From NCBI GenBank assembly GCA_916720015.1, contig CAKAPZ010000065.1:1-5807 (forward strand): 5,807 nucleotides of DNA, written 5' to 3'. Origin of the DNA: an uncultured Atopobium sp. (lineage in GTDB: Bacteria > Actinomycetota > Coriobacteriia > Coriobacteriales > Atopobiaceae). Positions 1-5,643 of the stretch are shown here, piece by piece. The notes beneath the pieces were generated by a model. The model had not been told where the DNA came from. It did no database searches and worked only from the letters and a program-made list of their open reading frames with translations. Made by a program: the position numbers and the translations under genes. Each line of letters begins with the position of its first letter. Positions within the stretch are counted from its first letter, which is position 1.

Positions 1-980
1 TCTACCTGGCCAAACTGAGGAAGCTTGCACGTAAAATCGCACTTCTCGAGCATAAGGCGAGAAATTCCTGAGCCTTCAGAACCCATAACAAGTGCGAGGC
101 GACCTCCCATGGGAGCCTCCCACACGGACTGAGTAGCGTGCTCGGTGGAGCCACACGTCCAAAAACCTGCGGCTTTGAGCTCTTCAAGAGCGCGTGGCAG
201 ATTAGAAACCTGAGCGATTGGCAGGTGAAGCACGGCTCCTGCGGAAGTCTTGTATGCTCCAACGCCAACTCGGGCGGCGCGGGCGTTTGCAATAACAACG
301 CCGGCTGCGCCAACTACCTCGGCACTTCTTACGATTGCACCAAAATTTCCCTCGTCAGTGACGTGATCCAAGACCACAACCAGCGCGTTTTCAGAACCGG
401 CGCGCTGAATGATTTCAGAGAGGTCGGCGTAGGCAAATGGCTGCGTACGGACAATAACTCCCTGGTGAGCGCCGTGGCTTGAAAGCGAGTCAAGCACCGG
501 CTTTGCAACACGCTCGACAGGAATGCCCTCCTGCTCAAGCTGGCGTGCAAGCGCCTCAATCTCCTGGTCCTTCTGTCCGCTTGCGGCTTGTACCAGCGCA
601 TTCTTCAAAGGAATGCCCACAGTCAGCGCCTCAGCTACTGCGCGACGACCCTCGATAAGATCGGTTGCAGGCTTCTTGTTGCCGGGACGTCCAGCACCAG
701 CACCTCGCTGTCCGCCAGCGCTTCGCTGTCCGCGAGTGTCCTGAGCTGCGCGTGCACCTTGTGCGGAGCGGCCACCCTTTGAGCCCTGGCCATTCTTGGC
801 GCCGAAATAACCGCCCCAGTCGGCAGTCTTCTTGGAGCCGCGACCCGCGCCTCCGCGACCTGCGCCGCCGCGACCCGTAGCTCCGCCGCGACCTGCAGCT
901 CCACCGCGACCCGCGCCTCCGCGGCCTGCAGCGCCCTCGGAGCGCGTGTTTTTAGAGGTAGAACGCTGATTTCTTGCCAT
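1..980 (-). CDS. rlmB: 23S rRNA (guanosine-2'-O-)-methyltransferase RlmB, SpoU/TrmH family; 3' end cut off by window edge
   Basis: Seen: an open frame from ATG at 980-978 runs in frame to the left edge, giving 326 residues and no stop, so the C-terminus is missing. Residues 1-103 are a low-complexity basic tail rich in Gly, Arg and Ala. A TrmH-type substrate-binding domain starts near residue 106 (DLIEGRRAVAEAL). The SPOUT methyltransferase domain begins near residue 199. Its motif 1 is LDHVTDEGNFGAIVRSAE (204-221), with the conserved Asn and Arg. Motif 2 is VMGSEGSGISRL (298-309), and the start of motif 3 (LPQFGQV, 320-326) is at the edge. Known: RlmB 2'-O-methylates G2251 (E. coli numbering) in the peptidyl-transferase P loop of 23S rRNA using S-adenosylmethionine. 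Actinobacterial homologues often have a basic N-terminal tail. Context: it starts two bases after the cysS stop with only a weak Shine-Dalgarno (AAGG, 10 nt upstream), so it is probably translated by coupling. It could be a TrmH paralogue, but the position after cysS favours RlmB. Confidence 0.92.
   Translation of the reverse strand, partial: MARNQRSTSKNTRSEGAAGRGGAGRGGAAGRGGATGRGGAGRGGAGRGSKKTADWGGYFGAKNGQGSKGGRSAQGARAAQDTRGQRSAGGQRGAGAGRPGNKKPATDLIEGRRAVAEALTVGIPLKNALVQAASGQKDQEIEALARQLEQEGIPVERVAKPVLDSLSSHGAHQGVIVRTQPFAYADLSEIIQRAGSENALVVVLDHVTDEGNFGAIVRSAEVVGAAGVVIANARAARVGVGAYKTSAGAVLHLPIAQVSNLPRALEELKAAGFWTCGSTEHATQSVWEAPMGGRLALVMGSEGSGISRLMLEKCDFTCKLPQFGQV
705..733 (-). repeat. Short direct repeat in the RlmB tail (GQR-SAG / GQR-GAG)
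   Basis: The 11-base sequence TCGCTGTCCGC (plus strand) occurs at 705-715 and again at 723-733, an 18-base period. It encodes two successive six-residue units, GQRSAG and GQRGAG, near residues 84-96 of RlmB. This is a second, smaller repeat in the same disordered-looking tail, separate from the RGG array. Confidence 0.8.
837..923 (-). repeat. In-frame RGG-type repeat in the RlmB N-terminal tail
   Basis: Residues 20-48 of RlmB are built from units R-G-G-A-G or R-G-G-A-A/T-G, with Arg at 20, 25, 31, 37, 42 and 47. At DNA level this is a GC-rich array of 15- and 18-base units. One 20-base stretch occurs exactly twice, at 838-857 and 904-923, 66 bases apart. Such Arg-Gly-Gly tracts usually bind RNA non-specifically in other proteins. 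That role here is inference. The array could change length by slippage or recombination without breaking the frame. Confidence 0.85.
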
Positions 981-982
981 AG

Positions 983-2464
983 TTAGTCTGCCTTACGCTT
1001 AAGTCGAGCGCCAGCGGCGGTATCTTCAATCAAAAGTCCAAGCTCGGCAATGCCGTCTCTAATTTGATCAGCAACTGCCCAGTTTTTCTGGGAACGAGCC
1101 TCCTGACGAGCAGCAAGCAAAGCCTCTGCAGCCTCGTCAGCTGAAGAGCCCTCATAGCCTGCCACCTGGGCAGCAAGCGTCACAAGCTCCTCTGGCAAAT
1201 CAGAGGTAGACGCTGCCTGAGTCAAATCAATTCCCAAAGCTCCCGTAAGCTCGCACAACATATCTGCTGCACGGAGAACAGGACTTGCGCCAACGTTCTG
1301 ACCAACCTCTGCAAGATACGTATTTGCAGCAGTTACCAGAGCAAAGATAGCAGCGAGTGCTCCTGCGGTGTTGAAATCATCATCCATCTGAGCGTCAAAC
1401 TCGCTCTGAGCTGTATTGATTGCCTCAGCAAGCGTGCTATCAGCGTCGGAAAGTTCGTGCTGAGCAGAAGACTGCTTGAAAGCCCATCGGAGATTTGCAA
1501 CGCAGGTCTTCATGCGCTCAAGCGTACCAACGGTTCCCTCAAGGCGCTCAAACGAGAAATCAAGTGGTGCACGATAGTGCGTCTGAAGCATCAAAAGTCT
1601 TACTGCATCTGCAGGATACTTGTCCAAAACTTCCTTGAGCGTGTAGAAGTTGCCCAAGGACTTGGACATCTTCTCACCGTCAACGCGAAGCATTCCGGTA
1701 TGCATCCAATAATTGGCGAGAGGAGCGTGCCAGGCGCAAGACGCCTGCGCGGTCTCGTTCTCATGATGAGGGAATACCAGGTCAGAGCCACCACCGTGAA
1801 TGTCAATTGGAGTGCCCAGGTAGCGATGAATCATGGCGCAGCACTCACTGTGCCAACCTGGACGACCTTCTCCCCAAGGGCTTGGCCAGCTAGGCTCACC
1901 AGGCTTAGCAGCCTTCCAGAGTGCAAAGTCAAATGGATCGCGTTTCTCGTCATTAACCTCAACGCGCTCACCTGCGCGAAGTTGGTCAAGATCGCGGCCA
2001 GAAAGCACGCCATAGTTGTGGTCAGAACGAACCGAGAAGTACACGTCGCCCGAGGGGATCGCATAAGCGTGACCCTGTTCAATCAAAGATTGAATCATCT
2101 GAAGCATGGCTTCAATCTCGTGCGTTGCGCGAGGACGAATATCTGGGTCCAGTATATTGAAACGATGCATCTGCTCGATAAACGCCTGAGAAAACTCTTC
2201 AGAAACCTCTTGAGCAGTCCTTCCCTGCTCAATGGCACGCTGAATAATCTTGTCGTCAACGTCAGTCAAATTCTGAGCAAAGGTGACCTCATAACCTTTG
2301 TGCATCAGATAACGGCGAATAACGTCAAACGAGAGGAAGGTACGGGCGTTTCCGATGTGAATCTGATCGTAAACCGTAGGACCGCACACGTACATGCGGA
2401 TTTTGCCCTCGTCGATTGGCTTGAACTCTTCTTTTTTATGCGTCTGAGTGTTATAGACAAGCAT
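983..2464 (-). CDS. cysS: Cysteinyl-tRNA synthetase (class Ia)
   Basis: A complete 493-residue enzyme that charges tRNA-Cys with cysteine using ATP in the cytoplasm. Seen: N-terminal MLVYNTQTHKKEEF, then MYVCGPTVYD with zinc ligand C27. The class I HIGH-type motif HIGN is at 36-39, and the KMSKS loop is at 265-269 (GEKMSKSLGNF). The other zinc ligands are C208 (WHSEC), H233 and E237 (FPHHENE). All four ligands sit one residue before their E. coli positions (C28, C209, H234, E238). The DALR-type anticodon-binding domain (about 345-420) and a C-terminal helical region ending LLIEDTAAGARLKRKAD follow. Length is normal for the family. Start choice: the frame stays open to an ATG at 2533, but ATG at 2464 matches the family N-terminus and has GAGGAG five bases upstream. 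Context: first gene after the divergent region, two bases before rlmB and probably cotranscribed with it. No T-box leader is visible. Confidence 0.98.
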   Translation of the reverse strand: MLVYNTQTHKKEEFKPIDEGKIRMYVCGPTVYDQIHIGNARTFLSFDVIRRYLMHKGYEVTFAQNLTDVDDKIIQRAIEQGRTAQEVSEEFSQAFIEQMHRFNILDPDIRPRATHEIEAMLQMIQSLIEQGHAYAIPSGDVYFSVRSDHNYGVLSGRDLDQLRAGERVEVNDEKRDPFDFALWKAAKPGEPSWPSPWGEGRPGWHSECCAMIHRYLGTPIDIHGGGSDLVFPHHENETAQASCAWHAPLANYWMHTGMLRVDGEKMSKSLGNFYTLKEVLDKYPADAVRLLMLQTHYRAPLDFSFERLEGTVGTLERMKTCVANLRWAFKQSSAQHELSDADSTLAEAINTAQSEFDAQMDDDFNTAGALAAIFALVTAANTYLAEVGQNVGASPVLRAADMLCELTGALGIDLTQAASTSDLPEELVTLAAQVAGYEGSSADEAAEALLAARQEARSQKNWAVADQIRDGIAELGLLIEDTAAGARLKRKAD

Positions 2465-2469
2465 GCATA

Positions 2470-2475
2470 CTCCTC
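2470..2475 (-). promoter_or_regulatory. Ribosome binding site of cysS (decides the start)
   Basis: On the minus strand GAGGAG lies five bases before ATG 2464-2462. The upstream in-frame ATG at 2533-2531 has only AAGG-like remnants and would add 23 residues absent from the family. This site therefore fixes the start at 2464. Confidence 0.85.
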
Positions 2476-2497
2476 GCAACCATTGTGTATTGGTGTA

Positions 2498-2526
2498 AGT
2501 ATAAACGGTTTGTGGAAAACCTTTAA
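2498..2526 (-). promoter_or_regulatory. Candidate sigma-70-type promoter for cysS-rlmB
   Basis: Read on the minus strand, a -10 hexamer TATACT (2503-2498, 5 of 6 to consensus) is preceded by a weak -35 TTAAAG (2526-2521, 3 of 6) with a 17-base spacer. Transcription would start near 2491, leaving a leader of about 27 bases with room for the cysS ribosome binding site only. The alternative upstream ATG (2533) lies outside such a transcript, which supports the chosen start. Predicted by eye only. Confidence 0.5.
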
Positions 2527-2537
2527 GTTCCATACCT

Positions 2538-2579
2538 TACTAATCAAAATTCAATTTTGTTACCATTTACGGATTAGTA
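2538..2579. repeat. Nested inverted repeats between the divergent promoters, possible operator
   Basis: An outer inverted repeat has eight-base arms, TACTAATC at 2538-2545 and GATTAGTA at 2572-2579, separated by 26 bases. Sharing base 2545, an inner perfect dyad CAAAAT-TCA-ATTTTG occupies 2545-2559. Both lie between the candidate cysS promoter (2498-2526) and the candidate transporter promoter (2608-2638). This position would suit a regulator of either gene. There is no regulator gene in the window, and AT-rich DNA yields short dyads by chance, so function is unproven. Confidence 0.45.
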
Positions 2580-2587
2580 CTGGATTG

Positions 2588-2600
2588 TTTTTTTTGTTTT
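2588..2600 (+). other. T-rich tract upstream of the transporter promoter (UP-element-like)
   Basis: A run of eight T, one G and four T ends seven bases before the candidate -35 box at 2608. AT-rich DNA just upstream of a -35 box often contacts the RNA polymerase alpha subunit and raises promoter strength. That role here is inference from position. There is no stable GC stem before the run, so it does not look like a terminator. Confidence 0.35.
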
Positions 2601-2607
2601 ACTAAAC

Positions 2608-2638
2608 TTGACGAATAAAAATTTTAAGAATTTATATT
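2608..2638 (+). promoter_or_regulatory. Candidate promoter of the ABC exporter gene
   Basis: TTGACG (2608-2613, 5 of 6 to the -35 consensus) is followed by TATATT (2633-2638, 5 of 6 to the -10 consensus) with a long 19-base spacer. TTTATA at 2631-2636 would give the ideal 17-base spacer with a poorer match. Transcription would start near 2645, leaving an untranslated leader of about 60 bases before the start codon at 2707. Confidence 0.55.
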
Positions 2639-2695
2639 TGAATCAAAACTGCAAAGAACTAGAAGACAAGAAATCTTACTCTTAACAACTTCAGA

Positions 2696-2702
2696 AGGTG
2701 AT
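2696..2702 (+). promoter_or_regulatory. Ribosome binding site of the ABC exporter (decides the start)
   Basis: AGGTGAT at 2696-2702 matches seven consecutive bases of the 16S anti-Shine-Dalgarno complement and ends four bases before ATG 2707. The in-frame GTG at 2698 lies inside this site and so is unlikely to be the start. Confidence 0.75.
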
Positions 2703-2706
2703 TCGA

Positions 2707-4347
2707 ATGAGTAAGTTTTTTAACATTATCCGCTACTGTATATCTACCATTCTGGATAAGGGCAGTCTTGCGATATTTCTCTTTTTGTCATTCTTTGTCA
2801 CAGCGCTTATGGTGATCCAGCCGCTTCTTGTTGGATTTGTAATTAATCTTTTTATTGCAGGAACAACTTGGAATGAAATACTTTTCTATTGCGCTGTAGT
2901 TGCCGCACTAGGAATCCTTATTGCCGGCTGCTCCTATCTTGCTAAAACACGCTATTGTCAGTTGCAGATTGATTCTGCGTTTACTATTGAGCGACAGCTA
3001 ATTGACAAGATTCAACATGCAGATTCATCGTTTTTCTCGTCATATGATTCTGGACATTATCGCCAGACAGTAAATAACGACGCTAATGACGTTTCGATTT
3101 TTATACTTACACAATGTGTGAGCTTTGCAACGACTTTGGTCTCCGTCATAGGAACGCTTGCGATTATTTTATATTTGAACCCATTAACCGCTCTTGTAAC
3201 AGCTGTTTTGCTGTTAGTGAGTTTTATTATCTATAAGCAAATCCAAGCTTCGGCCTATAAAAGATACAAAGAATCTAAAGAGCTGCGGTCCCAGTATGGA
3301 TCGATTGAACTTTCGCAGTTCACTGATGTAGATTTCATTAGGCGTCATTCCCTCTTTGAGCGTTTCTTTAATCAGCACTATGCCATCAATCAAAAGCTTC
3401 GTAGTGCCATTCATGAGCAGTACAAGCTTGAGTTTGGCGTACAAGAATTAAACAATGCTGTGATTGCTGTATTCCAAGCCATTGTCTTTATTACCTGTGC
3501 ATATCAAATTTTCCTTGGAGCGCTGCAGCCTGGCTATATTGCAACTATTTCAAGCTATTTTGTATCGCTCTTAGGTTCTATTACGCTTCTCATGGAATTT
3601 GGTATGGCTTATCAGAGCATTACGGTAAGCCTCAATCGAATTGAGCAGATTCTTGATGTACCTCAAGAGTCCGTTGGTAATATCATTCCATCAGAGAACG
3701 TCAATCAAATTACCTGCACAAATGTGTCTTTCTCTTATCCACATACCAATAAAGTACTGATGAACAACTTGTCTTGTAGTTTTGCAAAAGGAAATATATA
3801 TGCCATTACCGGTGGAAACGGTACAGGCAAATCAACATTTCTGAAGCTCATTAACGGAGAGTGGTCTTCTCACCTATCGGGCACTATTGCTATTAATGAG
3901 GACTTGCTAGCTCAAATTAATCAGTATGAACTTCGAAAAAATACTCTTGGATTTACCGAGCAAGAGCCAAGCATTGTTGACGATACGGTAAGAAATAATC
4001 TGACGCTGCTGTGCAAAAACCAACCAACAGATGAAGAGATAATCAGCTATATCAAGCTATTCAACCTGGAAAAATTGCTGCTTGGTGACGATCAAAATCT
4101 TGACGTTCGCCTGGGTGAACGAAGCTCTGCTATCTCTGGTGGAGAAAAACAAAAGATTGCAATTATCCGTATGATGCTTATGAATCCAAGTGTTATGTTG
4201 CTTGACGAGCCAACTTCTGCATTAGATCAGAACAGTGTTGATGTCCTCCTTAATCTTCTCAAGAAGGTCAAGCAGGACCACATAATACTTCTCATATCTC
4301 ATGACCCAAAAGTGGTGGAGGCAGCCGACCATATCGTAGAGCTGTAA
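2707..4347 (+). CDS. ABC exporter half-transporter (type I membrane domain fused to ATPase), substrate unknown
   Basis: A 546-residue protein with an N-terminal membrane domain and a C-terminal ATPase, expected to dimerise in the cytoplasmic membrane and export an unidentified substrate. Seen: six hydrophobic segments near residues 20-47, 57-78, 130-156, 159-176, 250-274 and 277-299. The ATPase domain starts near 335, with A-loop Tyr344 (FSYP), Walker A GGNGTGKST (369-377) and Q-loop Gln419. The ABC signature is ISGGE (476-480), a variant of LSGGQ. Walker B is VMLLDE (496-501) with catalytic Glu501, followed by D-loop SALD (504-507) and switch His532 (ISHD). All catalytic residues are present, so it looks functional. 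There is no N-terminal C39 peptidase domain. Context: alone on the plus strand inside a minus-strand housekeeping cluster, with its own promoter region and no partner, precursor peptide or regulator beside it. Its base composition is visibly lower in GC than both neighbours, suggesting acquisition by transfer. Substrate (peptide, drug or lipid) cannot be told from sequence. Confidence 0.93.
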   Translation: MSKFFNIIRYCISTILDKGSLAIFLFLSFFVTALMVIQPLLVGFVINLFIAGTTWNEILFYCAVVAALGILIAGCSYLAKTRYCQLQIDSAFTIERQLIDKIQHADSSFFSSYDSGHYRQTVNNDANDVSIFILTQCVSFATTLVSVIGTLAIILYLNPLTALVTAVLLLVSFIIYKQIQASAYKRYKESKELRSQYGSIELSQFTDVDFIRRHSLFERFFNQHYAINQKLRSAIHEQYKLEFGVQELNNAVIAVFQAIVFITCAYQIFLGALQPGYIATISSYFVSLLGSITLLMEFGMAYQSITVSLNRIEQILDVPQESVGNIIPSENVNQITCTNVSFSYPHTNKVLMNNLSCSFAKGNIYAITGGNGTGKSTFLKLINGEWSSHLSGTIAINEDLLAQINQYELRKNTLGFTEQEPSIVDDTVRNNLTLLCKNQPTDEEIISYIKLFNLEKLLLGDDQNLDVRLGERSSAISGGEKQKIAIIRMMLMNPSVMLLDEPTSALDQNSVDVLLNLLKKVKQDHIILLISHDPKVVEAADHIVEL

Positions 4348-4348
4348 T

Positions 4349-4843
4349 TTATTGCGCGGTGCGTCCCAGCAGCACAACTGCCCAGGCAGCAATACCTTCT
4401 TGAGTGCCCACAAAGCCAAGGCCTTCGGTAGTGGTAGCTTTAACGCCAACTTTATCTGGCGAAACACCCATGACCTCTGCCATGCGGTTTCTCATAGCAT
4501 CGCGATGAGGAAGCAACTTAGGCGCCTGAGCTGCAACGGTGCAATCACAATCCAGAAGCTCAAAGCCCTCATTACGAACAAGCTGCATAACATGGGACAG
4601 GAGCACCATAGAATCAGCACCCTCATAAGCAGGGTCTGTATCAGGAAAAAGATGGCCGATGTCGCCGGCGCGCATAGCTCCCAGCAGGGCATCCATAAGC
4701 GCATGAGCCAAAACATCAGCATCGGAGTGGCCGAGAAGACCTTTGGTGTGCTCAATTTTGATGCCACCTAAAATAAGATCTCTACCCTCCACCAGGCGAT
4801 GAACATCGTATCCGTGGCCAATTTTAAGCTCTGGCATGCTCAC
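4349..4843 (-). CDS. ispF: 2-C-methyl-D-erythritol 2,4-cyclodiphosphate synthase
   Basis: Fifth enzyme of the MEP isoprenoid pathway. It converts CDP-methylerythritol 2-phosphate to the cyclic diphosphate MEcPP and releases CMP, normally as a homotrimer with a divalent metal. Seen: 164 residues from a GTG start, with GHGYDVH carrying metal ligands D13 and H15. The family block HSDADVLAHALMDALLGA (39-56) holds the third ligand H47, followed by DIGHLFPDTDP (61-71), AQAPKLLPH (105-113) and ATTTEGLGFVG (136-146). Length is normal. Start: GTG at 4843-4841 overlaps the ispD stop (GTGA). ATG at 4837, two codons in, is an equally possible start and lies two bases after that stop. Either way translation is probably coupled to ispD. 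Its stop is one base from the stop of the convergent ABC gene. Composition is like cysS and ispD, not like the transporter. Confidence 0.97.
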   Translation of the reverse strand: MSMPELKIGHGYDVHRLVEGRDLILGGIKIEHTKGLLGHSDADVLAHALMDALLGAMRAGDIGHLFPDTDPAYEGADSMVLLSHVMQLVRNEGFELLDCDCTVAAQAPKLLPHRDAMRNRMAEVMGVSPDKVGVKATTTEGLGFVGTQEGIAAWAVVLLGRTAQ

Positions 4844-5643
4844 TCTACAGCCCCACTTCCGGTTGCGCCTTCTACCAGGCGACGGCTGAGCGTAGCCTCA
4901 ACAATTGCAAGGTCAGACGGGTACGTGACCTTCACGTTTTCTCGTTGCGACTCAACGCACAGCACCGTAAGACCTAGTCGCTCAACTAACGACGAGTCAT
5001 CGGTTCCCTGGTAGCCTTCCTGGCGAGCTACTTCGTGGGCTTCAAGAAGTGTGCGTGTCTTGAACACCTGAGGGGTCTGAGCAGCCCAGAACGTTGAGCG
5101 GTCAGGCGTATCTACAATGGTTACACCATCTACGCGCTTCAGCGTATCAGTTGCGCGGTGAGCCAAAATTGCTCCCGCAATCTTAGGCGACTTGCGAACT
5201 GTACCAATGACCTGCTCAATAGTCTCTACCTCAATGAGCGGGCGAACCGCATCATGAACAGAAACAAAATCATATCCAGCAGGCACTACTTGGAGCGCGT
5301 TGTAAACCGATTCCTGTCTGGTAGCACCAGACGTTGCAAAGTGAACAGGCTTGTGGAGTACAAGCTTGCCCACAACACCCTCTTGAACTGCAGCGCGTTT
5401 CTCGTCAGAGCAAGCAATCACAATGTGAGCCACGCTTGGCGCGTGATCGAACGCAAGGATTGACCAGCTCATCAGCGGAAGACCGCAGACAGAAATAAAC
5501 TGCTTGCCGTCAGGATATCCAAAGCGCTCGCCAATGCCACCGGCCACAATGACGGCAACGGTATCGGCTTTTGCTCCATGTGTTGTGAGGCGAGAAGGAC
5601 GTGGCTTTGACACGACCTTTGCACAGGTGCTGCTTGCAGCCAT
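4840..5643 (-). CDS. ispD: 2-C-methyl-D-erythritol 4-phosphate cytidylyltransferase
   Basis: Third enzyme of the MEP pathway. It joins methylerythritol 4-phosphate and CTP to give CDP-methylerythritol and pyrophosphate. Seen: 267 residues with the nucleotide-binding loop VAGGIGERFGYPDGKQF (33-49), carrying R40 and K47, the counterparts of E. coli R20 and K27. Further family motifs are GATRQESVYNAL (106-117), VHDAVRPL (129-136), ATDTLKR (164-170), DRSTFWAAQTPQVF (181-194), TDDSSLVE (214-221) and NVKVTYPSDLAI (236-247) with K238. The first 27 or so residues, basic and Ser/Thr-rich, precede the usual family start and have no recognised domain. Start: ATG 5643-5641 overlaps the upstream stop (TAATG). 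The internal GTG at residue 11 has a poorly spaced site. The related ribitol-phosphate cytidylyltransferase TarI shares this fold, but overlap with ispF makes IspD by far the better reading. Confidence 0.96.
   Translation of the reverse strand: MAASSTCAKVVSKPRPSRLTTHGAKADTVAVIVAGGIGERFGYPDGKQFISVCGLPLMSWSILAFDHAPSVAHIVIACSDEKRAAVQEGVVGKLVLHKPVHFATSGATRQESVYNALQVVPAGYDFVSVHDAVRPLIEVETIEQVIGTVRKSPKIAGAILAHRATDTLKRVDGVTIVDTPDRSTFWAAQTPQVFKTRTLLEAHEVARQEGYQGTDDSSLVERLGLTVLCVESQRENVKVTYPSDLAIVEATLSRRLVEGATGSGAVE

Noticed and set aside
138..482. Plus-strand open frame opposite rlmB, and the several small frames at 523-904
   Set aside because: They overlap the RlmB coding frame, which carries clear SPOUT motifs. 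The small frames follow from the low-complexity GC-rich tail.
2511..2519. TTTTCCACA on the minus strand, one mismatch from a DnaA box
   Set aside because: It is a single isolated copy with no cluster of boxes, no dnaA/dnaN neighbourhood and no other origin features.
2465..2533. Longer cysS starting at ATG 2533
   Set aside because: The extra 23 residues are absent from the family, the start lacks a good ribosome binding site, and it lies upstream of the predicted transcription start. GAGGAG precedes the ATG at 2464.
2571..2600. Intrinsic terminator ending in the T-rich tract
   Set aside because: No GC-rich stem precedes the T run, and no plus-strand gene ends here that would need a terminator.
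1457..2605. Long plus-strand open frame (382 codons) antisense to cysS
   Set aside because: It lies almost wholly opposite a certain cysS gene, shows no recognisable domain, and is explained by the codon bias of the real gene on the other strand.
2668..2677. AAGA-AA-TCTT short palindrome in the exporter leader
   Set aside because: Four-base arms in AT-rich DNA are expected by chance, with no further pairing around them.
2465..2706. T-box or other riboswitch in front of cysS
   Set aside because: The predicted leader is about 27 bases, and no T-box core sequence, specifier stem or antiterminator is seen in the 242-base interval.
4352..4771. Plus-strand open frame opposite ispF
   Set aside because: IspF is unmistakable on the minus strand. 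The antisense frame shows no domain or ribosome binding site and directly abuts the exporter stop.
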